Of a DNA stretch of 64,000 bases, positions 37,487 to 46,776 are shown in pieces. The notes under the pieces are model-generated. The model saw only the letters and a list, made by a program, of their open reading frames with translations. It searched no databases and was not told the DNA's origin. The DNA lies in NCBI GenBank assembly GCA_026706985.1, contig JAPOXR010000003.1, positions 1-64,000 of the forward strand, read 5' to 3'. Position 1 is the stretch's first letter. Every line of letters begins with the position of its first letter. The translations under genes and the position numbers were made by a program. This stretch comes from Paracoccaceae bacterium (GTDB taxonomy: Bacteria; Pseudomonadota; Alphaproteobacteria; Rhodobacterales; Rhodobacteraceae).

Positions 37487-39171
37487 GACCAATTACATTT
37501 GCTTTGGCGTCATTGGCGCTGGCGAGTTCGGTGGCCGCGGAAAGAGGGTCTGACGGGCATGTCAGCATCATTTACTGGCAGGCGCCTTCCATTCTGAATC
37601 CTTACCTGTCCGGTGGCACCAAGGATATCGAGTCATCGTCACTCATTCTTGAACCGTTGGCACGCCATGACGAGATGGGAAATCTCGTTCCCTGGCTGGC
37701 GGCGGAGATCCCAACCGTCAAGAATGGCGGCGTTGCGGCGGATCTGACTTCGATCACGTGGAAGCTGCGTGACGATATTCTTTGGTCCGACGGTTCTCCG
37801 CTTACCGCTGAGGATGTCGTCTTTACCGCCGATTACTGCATGAATCCGGACGGGGGTTGTGCCCAGCTTGCGGATTTTGACAATATCGTTGCGGTTGATG
37901 CCTTGGACGGGTCCACGGTCCGGATCACGTTCGATGGACCGAAACCCTACCCTTATGCGGCGCTGGTTGGTGCGACAACACCTATCCTGCAGAAGAACCA
38001 GTTCGAGAATTGTGTCGGCGCCAAGGCACCTGAGTGTACAGCGGAAAATTTCGGCCCGATCGGCACCGGTCCATTCCGGGTTACCGATTTCCGGCCGAAT
38101 GACGTAATCTCGCTGGAAGCCAACCCGAATTACCGCGATCCGACGAAGCCGGCCTTTGCCACGGTGACATTCAAGGGCGGCGGCGATGCGGCGTCGGCGG
38201 CACGCGCGGTGCTGGAAACAGGCGAGTTCGATTATGCCTGGAACCTGCAATTGGCACCCGATGTGCTGGCAAATATGGAAGCGGCCGGTAAAGGCGCAGT
38301 TGTCTCCGCCTTCGGAACTTTGGTCGAGCGACTCATGGTGAACCTGACGGACCCAGATCCCGACCTTGGTGACATGCGTTCGACACGCGACCATCCACAC
38401 CCATTCCTGTCCGACATCGCTGTGCGACAGGCGCTTTCCATGGCCATTGAGCGTGATCTGTTGGTTGAAATCGGCTATGGTAAAGCCGGTCAGCCGACAT
38501 GCAATGTGGTACCGGCACCCGCGGTCTTCGCATCTTCAGCCAATGATGGCTGCCTTGTCCAGGACATTGAAGCGGCGAAAAAGTTGCTTGATGATGCCGG
38601 TTGGGCCATGGGTGCGGACGGTGTGCGTGCCAAGGACGGTGTCCGTTTATCAATCCTTTACCAGACTTCGACCAATGCGGTCAGGCAGGATTTCCAAGCT
38701 CTGATCAAGCAGTGGTGGGCGGAAATCGGAGTTGAGACAGAACTCCGGAATCTCAGCGCCTCGGTGTTTTTCGGCGGCGATCCCGGAAGTCCCGACACCT
38801 ACCAGAAATTTTACGCGGACATTGAAATGTATGCGAATAATTTTGAGGGTGCCGATCCGGAAGCGTATCTTGGAAACTGGCGGTGCGGACTTGATCCAAG
38901 GCCGGATACGCAGTGGCAGGGTCCGAATGTGCCGCGTTACTGCAGCGAGGCTTACGATGCCCTGCTCTCGGAAATGTCGCAGACCGGTGACATCGATGAA
39001 CGGGCAAGGCTCGGCAAGGCCATGAATGATATGCTGATGCAGGACTTCGTTATGATTCCGCTGGTTCACCGGGGCCGTGTTTCGGCACACGCGGATTCAT
39101 TGGGAGGAGTCAAGCTCAACACCTGGGATTCTGAACTCTGGAACGTGGCGGACTGGCATCGCGTGAAATAA
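37483..39171 (+). CDS. oppA: Periplasmic binding protein of the peptide ABC importer (SBP family 5)
   Basis: 562-residue family 5 solute-binding protein. A signal peptide is clear ([19 protein letters not shown]). The body shows the [18 protein letters not shown] start, the [15 protein letters not shown] motif common to OppA/Dpp[11 protein letters not shown] and [18 protein letters not shown]-like helices (here ending AIERDLL). The family binds peptides, opines, glutathione, nickel chelates or oligosaccharides, so the ligand is unresolved. Its start overlaps oppF by four bases (ATGA). A strong hairpin follows the stop and could stabilise this mRNA segment. Confidence 0.92.
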   Translation: MRPITFALASLALASSVAAERGSDGHVSIIYWQAPSILNPYLSGGTKDIESSSLILEPLARHDEMGNLVPWLAAEIPTVKNGGVAADLTSITWKLRDDILWSDGSPLTAEDVVFTADYCMNPDGGCAQLADFDNIVAVDALDGSTVRITFDGPKPYPYAALVGATTPILQKNQFENCVGAKAPECTAENFGPIGTGPFRVTDFRPNDVISLEANPNYRDPTKPAFATVTFKGGGDAASAARAVLETGEFDYAWNLQLAPDVLANMEAAGKGAVVSAFGTLVERLMVNLTDPDPDLGDMRSTRDHPHPFLSDIAVRQALSMAIERDLLVEIGYGKAGQPTCNVVPAPAVFASSANDGCLVQDIEAAKKLLDDAGWAMGADGVRAKDGVRLSILYQTSTNAVRQDFQALIKQWWAEIGVETELRNLSASVFFGGDPGSPDTYQKFYADIEMYANNFEGADPEAYLGNWRCGLDPRPDTQWQGPNVPRYCSEAYDALLSEMSQTGDIDERARLGKAMNDMLMQDFVMIPLVHRGRVSAHADSLGGVKLNTWDSELWNVADWHRVK

Positions 39172-39180
39172 TCCAACTCA

Positions 39181-39208
39181 GGCGTCCGGGCGTTTCGGCC
39201 CGGACGCC
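39181..39208 (+). repeat. Perfect 11-bp hairpin between binding-protein and permease genes
   Basis: GGCGTCCGGGC (39181-39191) and GCCCGGACGCC (39198-39208) pair perfectly around a six-base loop, nine bases after the stop of the binding-protein gene and 20 bases before the permease start. There is no T tract, so it is not a standard terminator. Such hairpins in transporter operons usually protect the upstream mRNA or attenuate read-through, giving more binding protein than permease. Confidence 0.8.
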
Positions 39209-39228
39209 ACTATCCGAGCTTCCCGGAC

Positions 39229-40236
39229 ATGCTGCAATACACCATTCGGCGCACCTTGTTCGCCATTCCGACACTGCTTCTGATCAGCCTGGTTATTTTC
39301 CTGCTGCTGGATCTGGCGCCGGGCGATCCAACTGCACAACTGCCGCTGACCATTCCGCCGGACGTCAAAGAAAAAATCCGGGTTTCGCTCGGTCTCGGAG
39401 AGCCAATTCACATCCGCTACCTGCTTTGGCTCAACCAGTTTTTCGTCAATGAACCGCTGCATATCCTTTCCGAACTGACCGCGATGGATTTATCCGGCGA
39501 TCGCCAACGGGTCATCTCCTGGCAAACACGTTCCCCGGTTGTCGATATCATTGTCCAGCGTCTCCCGCAGACACTCTGGGTGGTCGGACTTTCCTATGTT
39601 GTCGGGGTGGCGATCGCCCTGCCGATCGGCATCATTTCCGCGTACAGGCAATATAGCTGGTTTGACCAGATCGGCACCTTCGTGTCGATGGTCGGGTTTT
39701 CGGTACCGACTTTCTTCACCGGCGTTCTGCTGATCGTTGTCTTTTCCGTGCAGCTGAACTGGCTGCCGTCAATTTATGACACCACTCTTGTGGTAGAGGA
39801 TTGGAACAGCTTCGTCCGGCAGGTGAAGCAGATGATCATGCCGGTGATGGTGTTGGCGCTCTACAATGCGGCACAGATCAGCAGATTCATGCGCGCTTCG
39901 ATGCTCGACAATCTCAATCAGGAATATGTCCGCACCGCACGCGCCAAGGGGTTGCGCGAACGGGTGGTGATTCTGCTGCACGTGTTGAGGAATTCATTGA
40001 TTCCCGTGGTCACGGTGATCGCTCTTGGAATTCCGGCGGTGTTCGCCGGTGCGATCATCACCGAGCAGGTATTCAAGGTGAACGGGCTGGGCCAATTACT
40101 GATCATTTCGATCGAGGCAACGGACCTTCCCATGGTGCAGACGCTCACTTTCATTTTTGCGGTACTGATTGTCGCTTTCAACCTGGTAGCCGACATTCTT
40201 TACGGGATTCTTGATCCGCGGATCCGCTATGACTGA
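39229..40236 (+). CDS. oppB: ABC transporter permease, OppB/DppB type
   Basis: First permease of the importer, 335 residues with six membrane helices. The family N-terminus is present (MLQYTIRRTLFAIPTLLLIS), with LLDLAPGDP after it. The cytoplasmic EAA loop is YVRTARAKGL, and the C-terminal stretch ends ILYGILDPRIRYD. The last eight bases overlap the start of the next permease. A long extracytoplasmic loop between helices 1 and 2 is usual for this family. Confidence 0.94.
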   Translation: MLQYTIRRTLFAIPTLLLISLVIFLLLDLAPGDPTAQLPLTIPPDVKEKIRVSLGLGEPIHIRYLLWLNQFFVNEPLHILSELTAMDLSGDRQRVISWQTRSPVVDIIVQRLPQTLWVVGLSYVVGVAIALPIGIISAYRQYSWFDQIGTFVSMVGFSVPTFFTGVLLIVVFSVQLNWLPSIYDTTLVVEDWNSFVRQVKQMIMPVMVLALYNAAQISRFMRASMLDNLNQEYVRTARAKGLRERVVILLHVLRNSLIPVVTVIALGIPAVFAGAIITEQVFKVNGLGQLLIISIEATDLPMVQTLTFIFAVLIVAFNLVADILYGILDPRIRYD

Positions 40237-41134
40237 AGCAGTAGAATTCACCGCCCCGCCGAGTTCGCAATGGAACGATGTCTGGCACCAGTTCAAGTCG
40301 CATCGAGGCGCACTTGTCGGCTGCCTGTTTTTTGTCTTCATTTTGCTCACGGTGGCCTTCGGGCCGATGGTCTGGAGCATTGATCCCCAGTATATTGATA
40401 TCCGGGCACGAAACTCCGGAATGTCGATTGCGCATCCTCTCGGCACCGACCAGCTTGGACGCGACACCCTCGCACGGGTCATCGCCGGGGGCAGAACCTC
40501 GGTTGCCGTCGGTGTGACCGCGATGTTGCTATCGGTGTTGCTCGGCACTTTCGTCGGCGTCCTCGCGGGTTTCTTCCCGAAGTTTGACGGACCGCTCATG
40601 CGGTTCACAGATCTTTTTCTGGCGCTGCCGCTATTGCCGCTGCTGCTGGTGATGATCATGCTGTTCCGCGACGTGCTGCGCTCCGTGCTGGGGCCTGAAT
40701 CCGGTGTTTTCATCCTGATTGTCTGCGTCATCGGAATTACCAGCTGGATGCAGGCCGCCAGAATCGTGCGCGGTGACGTGTTGTCGATCAAGGAACGGGA
40801 ATTTGTCCTCGCCTCGCGGTCCGTCGGCACGCCACCTGTGCGTCTTGTAATCCGGCATATCCTGCCGAATATTCTCTCGCCGATCATGGTTTCCGCAACC
40901 CTGGGTATCGCGAATGCGATTATCACGGAATCGGCGCTGTCATTCCTGGGGCTCGGCTTCCCGTCGGATTTTCCCACCTGGGGCAGATTACTCTATGATT
41001 CCACGGATTATCTGCAGCAATATCCCGAGCGGGTATTGTGGCCCGGTCTCGCGATTTCCCTTACTGTTCTGTCGGTCAATTACATGGGCGATGGGTTGCG
41101 GGACGCTCTCGACCCGAGAATCCGCGGGCGCTGA
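40229..41134 (+). CDS. oppC: ABC transporter permease, OppC/DppC type
   Basis: Second permease, about 301 residues. The OppC N-terminal segment (QFKSHRGALVGCLFFVFILLTVAFGP) is followed by HPLGTDQLGRDTLARVIAGGRTS, the EAA motif EREFVLASRSVG and an ending GDGLRDALDPRIRGR. ATG 40229 lies inside the stop region of oppB, which indicates translational coupling. It closes the five-gene operon. A weak hairpin (GCCTG/CAGGC around 41148-41163) followed by GTTT may end transcription. Confidence 0.94.
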   Translation: MTEAVEFTAPPSSQWNDVWHQFKSHRGALVGCLFFVFILLTVAFGPMVWSIDPQYIDIRARNSGMSIAHPLGTDQLGRDTLARVIAGGRTSVAVGVTAMLLSVLLGTFVGVLAGFFPKFDGPLMRFTDLFLALPLLPLLLVMIMLFRDVLRSVLGPESGVFILIVCVIGITSWMQAARIVRGDVLSIKEREFVLASRSVGTPPVRLVIRHILPNILSPIMVSATLGIANAIITESALSFLGLGFPSDFPTWGRLLYDSTDYLQQYPERVLWPGLAISLTVLSVNYMGDGLRDALDPRIRGR

Positions 41135-41252
41135 CTGGATTGACGCTGCCTGCCTTGACAGGCGTTTCCATGATCACTCACTGCCGTGCCGTCGATTGAC
41201 CGGGAACAGTGACATGATGTGTGGGCTCGACAGGGCGTCCCCGGCCCGCAAA

Positions 41253-43541
41253 TCAGAGCTTGTTGCGCCGATCCAATGCGATCAACAATGGCGGCAAGAG
41301 CAAAAAGTCGGCACTCAATGCAAAACCGATTGTAAGCGCCACCAACATGCCGAGGGTCCAGCTAACTTCAAATCCGGAGGTGGCAAACACCAAAAACCCG
41401 GCGGCGAGTACGGCAGAGTTGGTCCACAGCGCGTGCCCAACTGAGTTGAATGTCCGGCAAACGGCATTTTCCGCCGTGCAGCCCTCCCGCCGCGCCTTCA
41501 GGTAATGGCTCAGGAAATGAATCGTATCGTCAACGATGATGCCGAAAGCAAACGCAGTCATAACCGAACCGGCCAATCCAACCTTGCCGACGAGATAACC
41601 CCAAAGTCCCAGACTCAGTGCCGCCGGAATGAAATTGGGAATCAAACTTATCGCGCCGAGACGCACGCTTCGAAACACGACCACCAGAATCAGTGAAATC
41701 AATGCCATCGCCGTGACCGTGCTGGTGAACATGCTCTTGATATTGCGCTGCGCCAGATGTGCGAAAGCAATGCTGATACCGGAAGCATCCCGCGTCAGTC
41801 CGGGGCTGTTTTCCGCTACCCAAGCCTGCGCCCGCGCATCCAATGCGCGCTGCTCGCCAGCGGTCAGGCTGTGCAGTGTCACTGTCATCCGGGTGGCAGA
41901 TTTCCCAACATTAATTCTGTTATTCAAATCCTGACCAAACGGTAGAGAAAGCTCATACAGCAACAGATACTGGGCAGCGAGTTCAGGATCGTCCGGCAGT
42001 CGGAACTGGTCTGCGGCATCTCCGTGCAGGTTCATATTCAGCCGCTTCATGACATCGGTGAGCACCTGCACATGCAGGACCTCCGGTTGATCCCGGAACC
42101 ACTCCGCAATCCGGTCCACGCGCTGCAGAAATACAGGGTCTGCGATCCCCCCTTCCCGGCCCGATTCCAGGGAATATTCAAGCGTCTGGATTCCAGTGAG
42201 ATTTTCGACAACAAAATCCGTGTCGCGGCGAAACTGGTATCGCTCGTCGAAATAAGTCCACCAATTGTCGGTCAGATCCAACAGGAAGATGCCGGCGGAC
42301 AGGACAATCGCGGTGAAGCTTGAACCGAGCAGGAGGAGTCTTCGCCGGGCAACCACAAAGGCTCCTAAGCGGTCGAATACAGTGGACTGTCCATTGCGGG
42401 CCTTACGTGGTTTGATCGGCAGGATCGCAAGCAATGCCGGCAACAGGGTTGCCGAAAACAGGAATGCGCAGAACACACCGAGAGCGACAAGATTCCCCAA
42501 GACCCGGAATGGTGGGGAGTCGGAGCCATTGAGACTCAGAAATCCGATGATCGTTGTCGCTGTGGTCAGGAAGACCGGCCAGGCATTGGTATTGAGTGAA
42601 TCGATAACGGCCTGTTCACGACTCAATCCACGCTTCAGCGCAGTCAGGAACGAATCGACAATGTGCACGGAATGGGCAATCGCCATAGTCATCACAATTA
42701 CCGGAACGCCTGCATTCGCCGGGTTAAACACTGTCCTGAGCCAGCCGGCACTGCCCATGACTGTATTGACGGAAAAAATCACCACTGCCAGCAAAGCCGC
42801 GGTGGCCAATGCTGAGCGCAGAAGGATGAATGCGACGACCGTGATCACCAACAGGACCAGCGGTGCCAGAGTCCGGAGATCACGGTCGGTGGCGTCGGCA
42901 AAGGTTCGATTGAGGGGAATGTCTCCGGTGACGTAATAGCCGATGGATGGATTTTCAGTCCGGTGTTGATTCAGCATGTCGCCGATAAAGTCGGTTATTT
43001 CGGCTACGGCTGCGTCGGAATTTTCCGGCAGCGTAAAGCTGATGGTCAAGCCGGCGACCGTTCCATCCAGCGACACCAGCCGGCCGGCAATATCATTGTC
43101 GGTTGTGGCGATCCGCTCAATCTCGGCCAAGTCAGCTTGTTCCAGCGACAATGCATCCTCAACCAGCGGCGCCACGATCAGTTCGTCACCTTCAGCTGAA
43201 CTGTGGGCGTAATTGGTGAGGGAATCGATTCGCGTCGAATACGGTACCTGCCATGACGCTTCCGTCAAATCCTCCATCGCACGCAGACTCGCATGGGTGA
43301 AGACAGTGCCGCTATCCGGCGCGATCGCTATCAGTGCCGTGTTCGAGGTCCAGTATACGCTCTCGAAAGCGTCCAACAGCGCGATCTGTGGGTTGTCGCG
43401 ATCGAACATGCTCCGATAATCATTTGTGACTCCGATAAAACGGGCTCCTGCCATCGCCGTCAGCATGACAAGGGTACAGCCGATAATGACCAGCCAGCGA
43501 AAACGGATTAAACTCTCCGCATATCGGGAGAAAATACTCAA
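41253..43541 (-). CDS. MMPL-type RND transporter (lipid exporter candidate)
   Basis: 762-residue membrane protein with two repeats, each of one helix, a large periplasmic domain and a five-helix bundle. The second halves carry FLTTATTIIGFLSL and AFAFGIIVDDTIHFLSHYLKARREG, typical of the MMPL/sterol-sensing branch that includes HpnN and moves lipids or hydrophobic molecules to the outer membrane. It is not of the AcrB/MexB drug type. Last gene of a six-gene minus-strand set (41.2-48.9 kb) with LolA-like, beta-barrel and TPR proteins and two terpenoid enzymes. Its cargo is therefore inferred to be a terpenoid lipid. Confidence 0.88.
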   Translation of the reverse strand: MSIFSRYAESLIRFRWLVIIGCTLVMLTAMAGARFIGVTNDYRSMFDRDNPQIALLDAFESVYWTSNTALIAIAPDSGTVFTHASLRAMEDLTEASWQVPYSTRIDSLTNYAHSSAEGDELIVAPLVEDALSLEQADLAEIERIATTDNDIAGRLVSLDGTVAGLTISFTLPENSDAAVAEITDFIGDMLNQHRTENPSIGYYVTGDIPLNRTFADATDRDLRTLAPLVLLVITVVAFILLRSALATAALLAVVIFSVNTVMGSAGWLRTVFNPANAGVPVIVMTMAIAHSVHIVDSFLTALKRGLSREQAVIDSLNTNAWPVFLTTATTIIGFLSLNGSDSPPFRVLGNLVALGVFCAFLFSATLLPALLAILPIKPRKARNGQSTVFDRLGAFVVARRRLLLLGSSFTAIVLSAGIFLLDLTDNWWTYFDERYQFRRDTDFVVENLTGIQTLEYSLESGREGGIADPVFLQRVDRIAEWFRDQPEVLHVQVLTDVMKRLNMNLHGDAADQFRLPDDPELAAQYLLLYELSLPFGQDLNNRINVGKSATRMTVTLHSLTAGEQRALDARAQAWVAENSPGLTRDASGISIAFAHLAQRNIKSMFTSTVTAMALISLILVVVFRSVRLGAISLIPNFIPAALSLGLWGYLVGKVGLAGSVMTAFAFGIIVDDTIHFLSHYLKARREGCTAENAVCRTFNSVGHALWTNSAVLAAGFLVFATSGFEVSWTLGMLVALTIGFALSADFLLLPPLLIALDRRNKL

Positions 43542-43602
43542 AATCAGAACTTCCTGAGCTGCGGTTTATCCGCCCGTAAGCCGGTCTGCATTTGCTGCGC
43601 CT

Positions 43603-44808
43603 TTACCACCCATCCGACTTTTCCGAAAATATATGGTTCGGCAGTTTATAGCCGATCCCGTCCTCGTCGAACATCGAGACATCCAGAATTGTCGTCATAT
43701 TGTTAACATATTTCTGAATCGGAAGAAATGATCCCAGAAATCTCTCAATTTTCCCTATCACTCTGAATTTCCACAGAATTCCAAAGGTGTTTGCCTGATC
43801 ATACATCAGATCATCAGCCATTTGATCGCCAATCAGGGCTCTCGAGATCCGTGCAATGTATTTGGCATATTTTTCTCGCTGGTCCGGTTCGTTCATGCCG
43901 GCGAACAGCGGCGCGGAATTGATAAGTGATGCGGCCAGCACAATGGATTCCATTGACGGCGGTGGTTCACAAGCGAGGCCGATCTTGAAGATGTAATCAG
44001 CTTCCTCCTGATCCGCGAACAATATCGTTTCCGGAATTCCCATCAGGTAACCGGAATATCGCCAAATCTGCATGAAGCTTGCGCGTTCCTCCTTGTTCGA
44101 TACCGCTCCTAATCGCTTGATGTGATATAGTAACCGGGCCGAAAAAGACGCTATGGCAAATCCCAAATTCGCGGCGCTGAGAGGCACGCCCAGCTCATCC
44201 GAGTCCCACTCGGAAGAGGCATTGAACATGAAGCGTAGACGCGCATGCACCAGTCGGATCCGAACTGAATGCGCCCAACCGTCACAACCGTTCCGCATGC
44301 CGCCCGGAATGAATATCTCCAGCATGTGCCGGTTGTTCTGACGCAGACGCCGGGATCCCCGGTCACGCAGCCGGCCGGTCAGAAAAAATGACCTCGCAAT
44401 GGTGGTGGAGAATCCTTCAATCAGCACACCTCCCACCATGCCCGCCAGAACCAAGCGGGTATTTCCGTGAAACAACCGGCAACCGGCTTGAAATGAGTCA
44501 AAGTCGACCCATGGCGGCACTGCGCGGCTGGCTTCAAAGAACTCTCCGACTGACGCTGGAGCATCTTTGAACTCACTGCCGGGGAAATTCATTATGTGAT
44601 GCCTGATCAATCGCTCGACATAGTTCTGATCAAAGTCTGAAAGATCGGAGATCATTCGATCCGCCAGCGGGTCACCGACATTCACATGCGCGAGATATCT
44701 GTCGGCACCAGCCGCATCCATTTGTCGGCATCTGCTGTAACCGTCACGGTATACGTCTGGTATCCTGTCAGGTTTCAATGAATTGATCGAACTCAGCATT
44801 TGTTCCAT
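43603..44808 (-). CDS. MpaB/DUF2236-family oxygenase (latex-clearing-protein-like fold)
   Basis: About 401 residues. The sequence contains the DUF2236 (MpaB/Lcp) core: RLFHGNTRLVLAGMVGGVLIEGF, an ARSFFLTGRL..RGSRRL..N.RHMLEIF block and GWAHSVRIRLVHARLRFM, with the conserved His and Arg residues that bind heme b in Lcp. MpaB cleaves a farnesyl chain, and Lcp cleaves polyisoprene double bonds, so isoprenoid substrates are a family theme. ATG 44808 is chosen; the longer reading starts inside the upstream squalene-synthase-like gene. No signal peptide is visible, so it probably acts in the cytoplasm or at the membrane. It lies between the terpenoid synthase and the RND transporter genes. Confidence 0.75.
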   Translation of the reverse strand: MEQMLSSINSLKPDRIPDVYRDGYSRCRQMDAAGADRYLAHVNVGDPLADRMISDLSDFDQNYVERLIRHHIMNFPGSEFKDAPASVGEFFEASRAVPPWVDFDSFQAGCRLFHGNTRLVLAGMVGGVLIEGFSTTIARSFFLTGRLRDRGSRRLRQNNRHMLEIFIPGGMRNGCDGWAHSVRIRLVHARLRFMFNASSEWDSDELGVPLSAANLGFAIASFSARLLYHIKRLGAVSNKEERASFMQIWRYSGYLMGIPETILFADQEEADYIFKIGLACEPPPSMESIVLAASLINSAPLFAGMNEPDQREKYAKYIARISRALIGDQMADDLMYDQANTFGILWKFRVIGKIERFLGSFLPIQKYVNNMTTILDVSMFDEDGIGYKLPNHIFSEKSDGW

Positions 44809-44887
44809 ACAATACCGTAAATTCTGCAAGATACCAAACCGTGTACCGGCCCAAGCATGTATTCGACACGCGGAGAAGACATAATTT

Positions 44888-45931
44888 TCACTGTTCGGAG
44901 GCAATCCGCGGCAGCCCGGCGGAAAGTAGTGCGAAGTAAACTTTGAGACCACGGTCTGACAGAACCAGCAAATTGGTAGCGAATATGGTCGCCCTCACAC
45001 TGCGGCGCGATATCTTGACATCCTCTCCCCTGCTGAAGGATGGATTCGCATGAATTCGGCGCAGAGTCAGAACCGCCATCCCGATCGCCCACAGGCAGTG
45101 ACGGCGAATGCCTGTCTCACGGGGTGGAATCATCAGGGTGTATTTGAGAGCGCCATCAAGATGGAATCGCGCGATCGCGATCAACTCACGAATTCCAATG
45201 GCAAAATCCGGATTCACCTGACCCCCCGACATGACCTCCAGGTCAACGCCGACTTGCCGGAAAACATCCCGTGGCAGCCAACATGCTCCCCTCTGACGAT
45301 CTTCCCAAATATCCTTGAGAATATTGGTCATTTGCAGGCCCTGCCCAAAGGATCTGGCCAGAGGAAACAACTGATCCCGTTGCTGCTCAATCACCGTGGA
45401 ATGGTCACAGAACATTTCGGTCAGCATTTCGCCGACGACCCCGGCGACGCAATAACAATACCGGTCAAGCGACCGCAGATCACGCAGCCCGCTGATATCG
45501 GCATTGCGCTGAAACTCAACCATGCCCTTGATCATGACACGGACACAATCCTCTATGGACTGACGCTGTGCGTTGTTCAGAAGGTGTGTAATTGCAATAA
45601 CTTGTGGAACATTTCTGATTAAGTCCACTTCACCTGGACTAGTTACCGGGGACAAATGCCCGGCCAGTTCTCCGGAAAAGGCGATCGCATTTTCTTCGCC
45701 GCGCATGACCTCTATGAAACGGTTTGAGAATTCCGCCTTTTGATTTGCGTCCAGTGTCGGTTCATCCTCAATGATGTCGGCGATACGGCACAGCAGGTAA
45801 GCATTACCGACAGCATGGCGCAGCCGGCCAGGCAGCTGCGGAATTGTCAGTGCGAAGGTCCGGGATACATCATCAAGCAATCGATTCTGGCAGCGCAGCC
45901 ATTTCTCATCGATATCCACAATGGCCGCCAT
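44888..45931 (-). CDS. Squalene/phytoene synthase family protein
   Basis: 347-residue head-to-head prenyl synthase. The first aspartate-rich site is D52-I-I-E-D56 in LLCRIADIIEDEP and the second is D207-I-W-E-D211 in MTNILKDIWEDRQRG, both with correct spacing. SRTFALTIPQLP and the YCYCVAGVVGEMLTEMF helix are family hallmarks. It probably condenses two farnesyl- or geranylgeranyl-diphosphates. The sequence looks closer to squalene synthase (SRTFAL.IPQLP, IEDEP) than to CrtB, and no crtI, crtY or hopene-cyclase gene lies nearby. The product presumably feeds the adjacent oxygenase. Confidence 0.87.
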   Translation of the reverse strand: MAAIVDIDEKWLRCQNRLLDDVSRTFALTIPQLPGRLRHAVGNAYLLCRIADIIEDEPTLDANQKAEFSNRFIEVMRGEENAIAFSGELAGHLSPVTSPGEVDLIRNVPQVIAITHLLNNAQRQSIEDCVRVMIKGMVEFQRNADISGLRDLRSLDRYCYCVAGVVGEMLTEMFCDHSTVIEQQRDQLFPLARSFGQGLQMTNILKDIWEDRQRGACWLPRDVFRQVGVDLEVMSGGQVNPDFAIGIRELIAIARFHLDGALKYTLMIPPRETGIRRHCLWAIGMAVLTLRRIHANPSFSRGEDVKISRRSVRATIFATNLLVLSDRGLKVYFALLSAGLPRIASEQ

Positions 45932-46037
45932 TCTTCACGGTCGGAAGGATTCGGGGGAAGGCCGCACCATGAGTGAAATTACCGAACACACCTCTCGCCA
46001 TTCCACCTGGCAGCACTGGTATCCGCTTTGAACCCGT

Positions 46038-46769
46038 CTATGATTCATTGAGCAGACTTGCCGCTGTCGCCTGCACGATTTCGTCATATGCGTCATGCAC
46101 AGGCTTCTCAATGGCGAGGAGCAGATGTCGGAATATTCGGACCCGGTGTTCCTTTGCGCCCAACAGCCTGTAGGCGAGAGCCGTTTCCAGATGCATAACG
46201 GCGGAGTCAGGTGCCAGTTCCGCGGCGCGCGCCAAATGATGTTTTGCCTGATTTTCCGAAGCGCCGAATGTCAATTTTCCCAGTAATCCCCCCTTGGCAA
46301 CGATTTCCACGTGCCAGGTGCCGAATGCCAGGTGCGCCGGCCAGAAATCCGCGTCCAACTGAAGCGCACGGTTCAGCGACTGCTTGATTTTGTCGCCGAT
46401 CCCCTCTGAAAGGGCTTTCAGCGGCGGCAGGGTCTGTGCATAGCGCCCCAATGCCCTGGCCAGGTGAAAATGAGCGTCAGGGTCCTCCGGCCGCATTGCG
46501 ACCAGCATCCGGGATAATTCTATGGCCTTGCGCAGGGTCTTCTGCCGTTCCTCATCCTGTGCGAAGTAATGACCGTGAACTGTCAAGGAGGTCACGGCAA
46601 CGTGAATGCCTTCGGCGGTGCCAAGCTCTTCTCCGGACATGGCGGAAATCAGGAATTCTCCATCCCGGTGCAATGCCCAAATCTCAGAATCCGTATTGGA
46701 TTCACCCAGTGCCGCCCTGCCGGGCATTATCGTCATCAGCAGCAGGATCACCCGGCCGGCGTGAAGCAT
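46038..46769 (-). CDS. Periplasmic TPR-repeat protein
   Basis: 243 residues with a signal-peptide-like start (MLHAGRVILLLMTIMPGRAALG). At least three helix-turn-helix repeats of TPR type follow: AIELSRMLVAMRPEDPDAHFHLARALG, SLNRALQLDADFWPAHLAFGTWH, HHLARAAELAPDSAVMHLETALAYRLLG. It is likely a periplasmic scaffold. The ATG at 46769 lies 7 bases from the stop of the beta-barrel gene, so it belongs to the same transcription unit. RMD-like TPR proteins of this kind accompany envelope transport clusters, but no enzymatic role is visible. Confidence 0.72.
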   Translation of the reverse strand: MLHAGRVILLLMTIMPGRAALGESNTDSEIWALHRDGEFLISAMSGEELGTAEGIHVAVTSLTVHGHYFAQDEERQKTLRKAIELSRMLVAMRPEDPDAHFHLARALGRYAQTLPPLKALSEGIGDKIKQSLNRALQLDADFWPAHLAFGTWHVEIVAKGGLLGKLTFGASENQAKHHLARAAELAPDSAVMHLETALAYRLLGAKEHRVRIFRHLLLAIEKPVHDAYDEIVQATAASLLNES

Positions 46770-46776
46770 TTGCCGG

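Noticed and set aside
41253-43541. Drug-efflux (AcrB-type) pump annotation for the RND protein
   Set aside because: Length (762), MMPL-type helix motifs and lack of a membrane-fusion protein and TolC gene argue against it.
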